From: Candida dubliniensis CD36
Taxonomy: Eukaryota > Ascomycota > Pichiomycetes > Serinales > Debaryomycetaceae
Length of the DNA: 64,000 bases
Reading direction: 5' to 3'
Assembly: GCF_000026945.1 (NCBI RefSeq)
Contig: NC_012867.1
Location: 310,001 to 374,000, forward strand
The stretch's first letter is position 1; each line of letters starts with the position of its first letter. Shown in pieces: positions 56,719 through 64,000 of the stretch. Below the pieces are notes generated by a model that saw only the letters and a list, made by a program, of their open reading frames with translations, was not told the DNA's origin and made no database searches. Both the position numbers and the translations under genes were made by a program.

Positions 56719-59700
56719 CTATAAATACCAAGTGGATCCGTAATTCTCATCTCTAAGTAAACATGTCCTATCAACTGCATTTACTTGCAAAACTTTATCA
56801 CAAACTAATTTGTTACCAATATGTATGTCAGTATTTTCGGTCAATACATCAACTTCAATACCCAATTCCATACAAAAACATTTACAAACAACACCCAAAT
56901 CATAATTGATTCCAACTAATGTAACAATACAATGGAAAACTTTTAATCCATTTCCTTCGTTAATATCAATTTGAACGTTTTCAAGCCATTTTAATGCTGA
57001 ATATTTCCTCAAAATAGATTCTACCAACAATGAAATTTCATGACTTTGATGACAAGCTTCCATGTAAGACATCAATCTAGATTCTATCAATGGACCTTGC
57101 AATTGATAGCCGAAGGATTTCAAAAGGTTAAATTGCTGTACAGTTTTCAAATACCCTTTTTCCATACTCAAAGTTCTATTAAATAAAGCTTGTTGATAAA
57201 AGAGAAGTTGATACTGATTTATTATAGCTTCTTTTCTGGTGAAGATATCCACAATATTGACGTATCCATTCTTTAATCCTAATGGGAGGTTATTTCTTGG
57301 ACTAGTAATAACATTATTTGGAGAAAGATAATTCTTTGATACAAAACTTGCTTGCAAAGATATATATCCATCTGAATTTTTGGCAAGGACACTGTGATGA
57401 TAATTCTCTGAATCATATGGTGGAATCATTATGTTGTCATGGGTAACCATGACTTTATCCAGATCGTACATTGTCGGTTCTATGTCTTGACAGTGAAATA
57501 AAATTGGAATTCTGTGTTGAGTACAATATTCAGCTACTAATGCTCCAGTGAATATCTGTAATTCACGTAATATAAAGTTGCTATGAGTATGAGTGTGAGT
57601 CTTATCGACACCTATTTTTGAATTGTCAGAAATTAAAAATTCTTGTTGAGGATTAATTACTGCTGCTCCTAAATGTTCTCGCATTTTAAAAAATGTTTTC
57701 ATAATACCATTAATGTAATTCAAATTATGAATATCACCTTTATTCAAATATGGTCTATCAGACAATCCCAGGGTTTGGTTTCGTCTTAATAATTTGAATA
57801 GTGATGTTTCTAATTTCCCTGATAAACATTTTTCTAAAAGATCTTTGTCAACAATTTTAACATTTAAATTTGAGATTGAATCAAAACTTATTGATATTTT
57901 ATCAATAAAAGATTTGAAAGGTTCTGGTTCATAAGAATTGAATTCAAATGAAATAGTCATACATGTCACTTTTGAAGGATTTCGTTGTGATTTATTATTG
58001 TTTTGTAACAACTCGTCATCCCATAAATTTTCTGAATCTTCAGTTTCGTATTTATGAAACCTTTTCGATTCCTCAAATCTATTTGAAAATAACTTAGATT
58101 GAAATCCATTAATGAAATTGTTCATTTTAGATGATAATTCAGTAAATTTATTAAACATATTTTCCATCATAAAATCTCCTGGAGGTAAAACAGTGGTGAT
58201 ATCAGGAATATGAATATTTAACATATATTTTCTAGAATTTAAAGTTTCTAATGACACTGCAAATCTCGAACAATTCTCATTATCATCAATTGGTAATCCA
58301 TAAACTATGTGATCACGATAATATTTCTTTTTGGTTCTTAAATGTTTAAATAAATCACTGTGTTCTCCACTCCATTGTTTATGCATTTGTAATTGGTTTA
58401 GGTCAGAACTTGATACATTTATTCTATCTGAACCCCCCACATCCACGATCCCCAGTGACAATATCACCTCGGTTGACTTGTCATAAATATTCAAATCCAA
58501 AAGTTTATTATATAAATCATTTGGTGTTTTACAATTTTCAAAAGAAGTTAACTTATTCAATTGTTTAATGATCGTATCATGTGGATAGACAATAGCAAAT
58601 TTAATAACATCAAGTATATAGGCTAAATGTCTACCATCATAAACTTGTAAAAAATGACAAAGTTCATCACCTTTTCTACTTTTAAGTTGAACGAAAAATT
58701 TTTCTATCAACTCATGGGATTTTTCTGTATGTTCCATATATTGCATGAACTTTGATATAGATGCCCATATAGTACCTGGGGTAACAAAATAATTAGTAAT
58801 TGTGTGAAAATTGTTTGAATGTCCTTGTAATACATTTGTTGATTTGTTGTTGATAAAATAATTGGGTACAATCCATTTAGGGGAGTTAACTAAACACCAA
58901 TGAATACTAAATAATAAAACGCATTGATTATAGAATGACAGACCAATTTTTATTACCAAAGTTTCTTGGTATTTTATAGCATCTATTATGTCGATTAATG
59001 TCACATGGTTTGTTGAGTTTGTAGACACTTGTGAATATATTCGATCAAACATTGGTTCCAATGTTTTTTTAAGATCTAAAACATCATTGATAAAATTGTT
59101 AAGAAACTCAATAGCTCGTATTCTTTCCTTACATTTCTTATTGTGTCTAAACATCACAATCTGTTGTAAATTGATAAATTCAGGAAAGATTATTTGATAC
59201 AAATGGAAATTGACTTTCGATGCCAGGACATCTAATAACTCATTATCATTTGTCAATACTAATAATTTATTATATCTTTCATCAAACCTTGAAAGTGCTT
59301 GTCTCACCACCAACCCCACTTTAGGTGTAAAATCTGGTCGAACTATTTCAACAATTGAACCTTCTACTGGGATATTGTTTTCATTTTGATCGATAATATC
59401 TTGAAAGTTTTGAGGAGGAGTAATAAACTGTTCAGTATTCTTATTCTTATTCTTGGGTCTTGCCTTTTGTTTATTATAATGGGAACAGGGATTTATGAAA
59501 ACATTTTGATTATTATAATAATGTTTGAATCTTAAGTTGGAATTGAAATCATTGTTGGTGATCTCATCAATTTTACAAATTGAATTTTCATGAAAAAATG
59601 CCGTTGAAGATTTTGATGAATTTCGTCGTAGTGATAATGAAAAATATAATAATCTACAATTCCTTAAATTGTATCGTCTCCGTAGTAATGGTATGAGCAT
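56719..59700 (-). CDS. DSS1: Dss1-like mitochondrial RNase II homologue with eroded active site
   Basis: 993 residues from ATG 59700 (S. cerevisiae Dss1 969). Dss1 is the 3'-5' exoribonuclease of the mitochondrial degradosome with the helicase Suv3. N-terminal 1-35 is a strong presequence (RRRYNLRNCR ... SLSLRRNSSKSS). An RNB-like domain spans about 455-835: IVYGLPIDDNENCSRFAVSLETLNSRKYMLNIHIPDI, then MREHLGAAVINPQQEF, GALVAEYC and LPLGLKNGYVNIVDIFTRKEAIINQYQ. In active relatives the first block reads ID....E(I/M)DD with three further Asp after the first; here only the first IDD remains. The block YxRxTSPxRR..D..xH is also altered. A (TH)3 repeat lies at 701-706. Orthology is likely; RNase activity is doubtful. 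Confidence 0.8.
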   Translation of the reverse strand: MLIPLLRRRYNLRNCRLLYFSLSLRRNSSKSSTAFFHENSICKIDEITNNDFNSNLRFKHYYNNQNVFINPCSHYNKQKARPKNKNKNTEQFITPPQNFQDIIDQNENNIPVEGSIVEIVRPDFTPKVGLVVRQALSRFDERYNKLLVLTNDNELLDVLASKVNFHLYQIIFPEFINLQQIVMFRHNKKCKERIRAIEFLNNFINDVLDLKKTLEPMFDRIYSQVSTNSTNHVTLIDIIDAIKYQETLVIKIGLSFYNQCVLLFSIHWCLVNSPKWIVPNYFINNKSTNVLQGHSNNFHTITNYFVTPGTIWASISKFMQYMEHTEKSHELIEKFFVQLKSRKGDELCHFLQVYDGRHLAYILDVIKFAIVYPHDTIIKQLNKLTSFENCKTPNDLYNKLLDLNIYDKSTEVILSLGIVDVGGSDRINVSSSDLNQLQMHKQWSGEHSDLFKHLRTKKKYYRDHIVYGLPIDDNENCSRFAVSLETLNSRKYMLNIHIPDITTVLPPGDFMMENMFNKFTELSSKMNNFINGFQSKLFSNRFEESKRFHKYETEDSENLWDDELLQNNNKSQRNPSKVTCMTISFEFNSYEPEPFKSFIDKISISFDSISNLNVKIVDKDLLEKCLSGKLETSLFKLLRRNQTLGLSDRPYLNKGDIHNLNYINGIMKTFFKMREHLGAAVINPQQEFLISDNSKIGVDKTHTHTHSNFILRELQIFTGALVAEYCTQHRIPILFHCQDIEPTMYDLDKVMVTHDNIMIPPYDSENYHHSVLAKNSDGYISLQASFVSKNYLSPNNVITSPRNNLPLGLKNGYVNIVDIFTRKEAIINQYQLLFYQQALFNRTLSMEKGYLKTVQQFNLLKSFGYQLQGPLIESRLMSYMEACHQSHEISLLVESILRKYSALKWLENVQIDINEGNGLKVFHCIVTLVGINYDLGVVCKCFCMELGIEVDVLTENTDIHIGNKLVCDKVLQVNAVDRTCLLRDENYGSTWYL

Positions 59701-59991
59701 AACTTTTTACCCATATGACATGGGACTGTACTGATATAGAATGGATGGTATATTATAATTAAGTTTCAGAGATATCTGTTGCAAATTTTTTTTTTTTTTT
59801 TTTTGATGGTCGTTTGTTTAGTTTTCTTCTCCATTGCTTTTTGCGGGCAGGAGGAAATCGCCTAACAAATCAATGTTATATGAGTAAATTAAACACAATT
59901 TTAAACAGGGTTTTTTTACAGCTTTAAATTGTTACATTTATATCTTTTTTTTTTTTTATTTTTTTACTTTTTTACTTTTTCTTATACAATT
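59701..59991. promoter_or_regulatory. DSS1-like promoter and SHP1 3' flank
   Basis: 291 bp, T-run near 59787-59805 and T-rich DNA near the SHP1 stop. No gene. Confidence 0.4.
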
Positions 59992-61128
59992 CTATTTCCA
60001 TCTTTGAACAATCACTGCATTTTTCAATTTAGCATCAGCAATTGTAATTTCATTACTTTCTTCTATTGGCTTGACTGGGAATGCATGACTTAAAGTGAAT
60101 GATCTAGTAGGTTCAGAATTATATTCATGATTTCTAACAAATTCATAAACTTTAAGAATAGAATCTGATGAATTAAATTTATGCGATGTTTTTTTACCAT
60201 TAGCAAATCTTATTTGAACTGTGGAGTCACCTTCACCTTCACCTTCATCTTCATCTTTCTCTTCATCTTTATCTTTACCGTTTGGTTTATTAATGTCAGG
60301 TTGAAAAGATGTTTCATTATTTACAAGTACTTCTCCAGGTACTGGTGAACCTAGTCTATGGCCTGTACCATGATAACCACCAATTTTTCTTTTAGGAGGT
60401 GACCAATCTTCATCAGTTTTCTTGTATACAGAAACATCAACATCTTGACCAAATTCAACATCCAAAATCGACATTGGAACTCTTCCTTGATTTAATTCTT
60501 GTAAAACATTGGAATTTCTTGGATCATCATATCTATGTAAAGGTCCATCACCTACTGTAAAACCTTGTTTCCAAAATGTGATTTCTCTAGTCACTTTACT
60601 AGGTTTAAATTTTTGAGAATTGGTGGTAGGATCTTCCACTATTTGACTTGGTTCATTCCCGTCACCTAATTTGAACCCTTTACCGGAGAATTTAATTGGT
60701 GACGGTTGATCATCTTGAGAAGCACTAGGTCTATCATCTGGTTGTTGCATTTGTTCTCTAGCTTTTTGGAAAATTTGATCAATTATTGATCTATCATTAT
60801 CCTTATCTTTATTAGGATCTTCAACTTGCAACCCTGATTTTTCTCCTCCAGTAAAAAAATTGGTATTGGTTTTATCATCTTCTTCATCATCATCTTCATC
60901 ATTCAAATCTCTAAATGTTTTAATACCGGAGCCTGTTGATTTAGAAGAAGAAAAAGATTTTTTGGTTTCTGATTTTTGAGATGGTTCGCTGTTGGCATAG
61001 AAATCTTCGACTGCTTCCACCAAATCATTATTGTTTCTCAGTAAATACTGTTCAGCAAGGTATGTAGAAGAATTGGTTATTGATACAAATTCAGCAATCA
61101 ATTGGGAATCTGGATTACTTTCAGACAT
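59992..61128 (-). CDS. SHP1: Shp1 (p47), UBX-domain Cdc48 cofactor
   Basis: 378 residues from ATG 61128. Adaptor that links Cdc48 to ubiquitinated substrates, phosphatase Glc7 regulation and membrane fusion. UBA-like domain at 1-46 (LIAEFVSITNSSTYLAEQYLLRNNNDLVEAVEDFY), acidic Ser-rich linker, SEP domain at about 185-250 (REITFWKQGFTVGDGPLHRYDDPRNSNVLQELNQGRVPMSILDVEFGQDVDVSVYKKTDEDW), the SHP/BS1-like FSGKGFKLG at about 147-155 and a UBX domain at about 300-378 (STVQIRFANGKKTSHKFNSSDSILKVYEFVRNH ... FTLSHAFPVKPI). Order is as in S. cerevisiae Shp1 (423). Confidence 0.95.
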   Translation of the reverse strand: MSESNPDSQLIAEFVSITNSSTYLAEQYLLRNNNDLVEAVEDFYANSEPSQKSETKKSFSSSKSTGSGIKTFRDLNDEDDDEEDDKTNTNFFTGGEKSGLQVEDPNKDKDNDRSIIDQIFQKAREQMQQPDDRPSASQDDQPSPIKFSGKGFKLGDGNEPSQIVEDPTTNSQKFKPSKVTREITFWKQGFTVGDGPLHRYDDPRNSNVLQELNQGRVPMSILDVEFGQDVDVSVYKKTDEDWSPPKRKIGGYHGTGHRLGSPVPGEVLVNNETSFQPDINKPNGKDKDEEKDEDEGEGEGDSTVQIRFANGKKTSHKFNSSDSILKVYEFVRNHEYNSEPTRSFTLSHAFPVKPIEESNEITIADAKLKNAVIVQRWK

Positions 61129-61480
61129 CTTTTATCTTTTTTTTTTTTTTTTAATTAAAAAAAAACAATCAAACACAAATAATTGTGAAGAAAATAATGA
61201 ATGTAAGAACGTGTTAATTTCGGAATTCAACAAATAAAGTAATAAAATGATGGCAATATTCAAAACCTCCCCTTCCACAATTTATTTTATTTTATTTTTT
61301 TTTTTTTTTTTGGTTCATTACACACGACTTGTTCCAGTCAATCAGTTAGTGAATCTACTACATTCTCAACAACAACGATCTACAACACTATAAACAAACA
61401 TTATTCTTTTTTTTTTTCTTTTTTTTTTTTGCTAATTTATTAGACTGTTTAATATCATTTTTAAAAAACTATATAAACAG

Positions 61481-61493
<13 letters not shown>

Positions 61494-61512
<19 letters not shown>

Positions 61513-61516
61513 TATA
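61494..61516. repeat. (AT)n microsatellite, 23 bp
   Basis: Alternating AT run in the MET6/SHP1 spacer. Confidence 0.9.
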
Positions 61517-61840
61517 AAAGAACCGATGTTGAAATCCCAAATAATAAAGTACAAGTTTTGTATATATATAAAAAATAAAAAAAGAATATAATAAAGAAAC
61601 ATTTTCGGAAAAAAAAAAATCAAAAACAAAAAAAAACATCTCCAAATTATCACAATTAAAAAAATCAAAAAGAAGTTTCATATCAAATTGTCATCATAAA
61701 ACATAAAAATAATAAAAAAAAAAACGAAAATTACATTAATGTTGAATAAAATGTAATTGAATACTAACCATGACTCAATAATTCAACATTTCAAGAATTG
61801 AAAATGCAAAATAATTAATGAATGTTTAAATCACATAAAG

Positions 61841-61865
61841 GATTAGATTAGATTAGATTAGATTA
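61841..61865. repeat. (GATTA)5 pentanucleotide repeat
   Basis: Five exact GATTA units ending 5 bp beyond the MET6 stop codon, hence in its 3' UTR. Confidence 0.95.
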
Positions 61866-61870
61866 GTAAA

Positions 61871-64000
61871 TTAGTATTTAGCTCTGAATTCTTTAGCAGC
61901 ATCAACCATATTAGTCAATGATTCTTTAACTTCTGGCCAACCTCTAGTTTTCAAACCACAATCTGGGTTAACCCAAAATTTAGAAGCTGGATAAACTTTC
62001 AAGATTTCTTCAATTCTAGAAACAAATTCTTGTTTAGATGGAATTCTTGGTGAATGGATATCAAATAAACCTAAACCAATATGATTAGGATATTCAGAGA
62101 ATTCTTGAATATAATTTGGATCATCTTTTTTAGAAAATTCAATAGAAACAACATCAGCATCTAAAGCTTTAATATGATTTGGATCTAAATCTGAATAACA
62201 GAAATGGGAATGAATTTGAGTAGAATTTTCAACACCAGAAGTGGCAACTCTAAATGATTGAGCAGCCCAATTCAAATAATCAGATCTTTCTTTACCAGCT
62301 CTTAATGGTAAACCTTCTCTAATAGCTGGTTCATCAACTTGAATAACAGTAATACCTGCACTTTCCAAATCATTGACTTCATCTCTTAAAGCTAAACCTA
62401 ATTGTAAAGCTTGAATCTTACCAGAAACATCATCTCTTGGGAATGACCATCTCAAAATGGTAACTGGACCAGTCAACATACCTTTCATTGGTTTAGAAGT
62501 AATAGATTGAGCATAAACAGATTCTTTAACTGTCATAGCTTTTGGTCTAGAAACATCACCAACAATAATTGGTGGTCTAACATATCTAGAACCATAAGAT
62601 TGAACCCAACCATTAGTGGTGAAAGCAAATCCATTCAATTGTTCACCAAAATATTGAACCATATCATTTCTTTCTGGTTCACCATGGACTAAAACATCCA
62701 AACCAATTTCTTCTTGAAATCTAACAACAGTTTCAATTTCTTTGTTAATAAAAGTTTCGTATTCTTCAGCAGTAATTTGACCTTTAGCAAATTTATTTCT
62801 ATTGATTCTAATATCTTTAGTTTGTGGGAAAGAACCAATGGTGGTGGTTGGGAACAATGGCAAATTATATTTAGCCTTTTGTTCAGTTAATCTTTCTGGG
62901 AAAGCAGCTTTTCTAGTTGCCAAAGCTTCATTGATGGTAGTTAATCTTTCTTGAACTTTTGGATCATTGGTGATAGAAGATTCAGATCTAGCTTTAATGG
63001 AAGTAGCATTAGCTTGTAATTCTTTAGAAACATCTTCACCAGAAACATTTTTGGCAATAACAACAACTTCATCCAATTTTTGGGTAGCAAAAGAAAACCA
63101 GTCTTTAATAACACCATCTAATTTAGTTTCCGATTCCAAATCAACTGGAGTGTGTAACAATGAAGATGAAGTAGCAACAACAACTTTGTCTTTACCAACT
63201 TTTTCAATAGCTTTTTGAACCACTGAGGAAGCCTTGGCAAAATCAGTTTTCCAAATGTTTCTACCATCGACAACACCAACAGATAAAGTTTGATCATTTT
63301 TCAAAATAGAAGCAACTTGATCCAATTGATCTGGAACTCTGACAAAATCAAAATGGAATCCAGAAACTGGCAAGTTTTCAATGGCTTTCAAGTTTGGTCT
63401 AACATCACCAAAATAAGTAGTCAAGATTAATTCTGGAATATCATCATTAGAACCAACCAAAGCGTCATAAGCTTCTTTAAATTTAGATTGAACAATTTCT
63501 GGTAAATCCAAAACCAATACTGGTTCATCAATTTGAACTTGTTCAGCACCAGCTTCTTTCAATTTTTGCAACAATTCTTTATAAACTGGCAAGATTTTTG
63601 GTAATAAAGAAATTGGTTCCAAATCAAGGGAATCTTTATCAGCTTTACCTAAATATAAATAAGAAATTGGACCCAAAATAACTGGTCTAGTTTGAATACC
63701 TAAAGCTTTAGCTTCATTGAATTCATCAACGGGTTTAATACCAGCATCAGTGTTTAATTTAAATTCAGTAGAATGAGAAAATGTTGGTCTAACATAATGA
63801 TAATTAGAATCAAACCATTTAACCATTTCTAAAGCAGTAACATCAACAGCAGCTTGAGTTTCAGTAGCTTTTTTTTGTAAACCTCTACCCATGGCAAATA
63901 AAACATCAATTGGAGCCAAATCAAATTTGGTGTATCTTTCTGGAATAGCATTAAATAATAAAGAAAGATCTAAAACTTGATCATAATAGGAGAAATCATT
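61871..64000 (-). CDS. MET6: Cobalamin-independent methionine synthase (5' end cut)
   Basis: Transfers the methyl group of 5-methyltetrahydrofolate(-triglutamate) to homocysteine. The frame is open to the window edge at 64000, entering with NDFSYYDQVLDLSLLFNAIPERYTKFDL, so roughly the first 60 residues lie outside; about 709 residues are present (S. cerevisiae 767). N-terminal half domain: YVRPTFSHSTEFKL, VQIDEPVLVLDLP. C-terminal half: TTTIGSFPQTKDIR, VDEPAIREGLPLR, THSHFC-type zinc ligands in IHSHFCYSD and VNPDCGLKTRGW. Codon use is highly biased (no CTG), fitting an abundant protein. Complete and intact where visible; the ATG is not in the window. Confidence 0.97.
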   Translation of the reverse strand, partial: NDFSYYDQVLDLSLLFNAIPERYTKFDLAPIDVLFAMGRGLQKKATETQAAVDVTALEMVKWFDSNYHYVRPTFSHSTEFKLNTDAGIKPVDEFNEAKALGIQTRPVILGPISYLYLGKADKDSLDLEPISLLPKILPVYKELLQKLKEAGAEQVQIDEPVLVLDLPEIVQSKFKEAYDALVGSNDDIPELILTTYFGDVRPNLKAIENLPVSGFHFDFVRVPDQLDQVASILKNDQTLSVGVVDGRNIWKTDFAKASSVVQKAIEKVGKDKVVVATSSSLLHTPVDLESETKLDGVIKDWFSFATQKLDEVVVIAKNVSGEDVSKELQANATSIKARSESSITNDPKVQERLTTINEALATRKAAFPERLTEQKAKYNLPLFPTTTIGSFPQTKDIRINRNKFAKGQITAEEYETFINKEIETVVRFQEEIGLDVLVHGEPERNDMVQYFGEQLNGFAFTTNGWVQSYGSRYVRPPIIVGDVSRPKAMTVKESVYAQSITSKPMKGMLTGPVTILRWSFPRDDVSGKIQALQLGLALRDEVNDLESAGITVIQVDEPAIREGLPLRAGKERSDYLNWAAQSFRVATSGVENSTQIHSHFCYSDLDPNHIKALDADVVSIEFSKKDDPNYIQEFSEYPNHIGLGLFDIHSPRIPSKQEFVSRIEEILKVYPASKFWVNPDCGLKTRGWPEVKESLTNMVDAAKEFRAKY

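Larger units (their letters stand above)
61129..61870. other. SHP1 promoter and MET6 3' flank
   Basis: 742 bp, extremely AT-rich, with several T or A homopolymers, an AT microsatellite and a GATTA array. Open frames in it are TA-rich read-through with no protein character. Confidence 0.5.

Noticed and set aside
61841..61865. GATTA array considered as telomere-like repeat
   Set aside because: Only five units, in the 3' UTR of MET6; Candida telomere repeats are 23 bp and unlike this.

Overview
The window is nuclear DNA from a CUG-Ser1 clade yeast, almost certainly Candida albicans or a very close relative such as C. dubliniensis. Evidence: AT-rich spacers with long A/T runs, short introns with GTATGT donors and TACTAAC-type branch points, a complex I subunit (absent from Saccharomyces), and CTG codons where protein families have serine or a polar residue (Sas3 codon 299, Npc2). 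The order LYS12 - BDP1 - GPI15 - CSP37-like - PTC2 - SAS3 - DOT6 - TRP2 - MET6 agrees with what I remember of C. albicans chromosome R; no search was run.

Layout. 1-7.2 kb: NPC2 (cut at its 3' end), CWH43, a spliced complex I subunit and spliced ATP3. 7.5-18 kb: a VSB1-like vacuolar transporter, CPA2 behind a long spacer, and an MFS transporter. 18-24 kb: SEC17 and NNF1 sharing a promoter with a perfect 14-bp inverted repeat, MRPS28, and a degenerate Aquarius-like protein. 24-31.5 kb: MGE1, LYS12, a WDR89-like protein, BDP1, GPI15. 31.7-34.6 kb: a tiny predicted mitochondrial protein, a tRNA-Leu(UAA) gene with intron, and long spacers. 34.6-44.4 kb: CSP37-like, mitochondrial prolyl-tRNA synthetase, spliced SBH1, PIN4, PTC2. 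44.4-64 kb: a 2-kb spacer, SAS3, a TatD nuclease, a DNAJC8/Spf31-like J protein, PTH2, DOT6, TRP2, a DSS1-like protein, SHP1 and MET6 (cut at its 5' end).

The genes are mostly housekeeping. Amino-acid synthesis (CPA2, LYS12, TRP2, MET6) forms one theme; the first three each have a perfect TGACTCA Gcn4-type site 120-255 bp upstream. Mitochondrial biogenesis is another (complex I subunit, ATP3, MRPS28, MGE1, LYS12, mitochondrial ProRS, DSS1-like). GPI and secretory functions (CWH43, GPI15, SBH1, SEC17) and chromatin or transcription (NNF1, BDP1, SAS3, DOT6) make up much of the rest.

Most interesting: two apparent pseudoenzymes. The 983-residue protein at 21.2-24.1 kb looks like the spliceosomal helicase Aquarius/Cwf11 but lacks the P-loop and other helicase motifs. 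The DSS1-like mitochondrial RNase II homologue has lost the RNB catalytic aspartates and the second conserved active-site block. I see no transposon, LTR, CRISPR array or clearly transferred gene. Several genes are called from an internal ATG because longer open frames begin with non-ATG codons.
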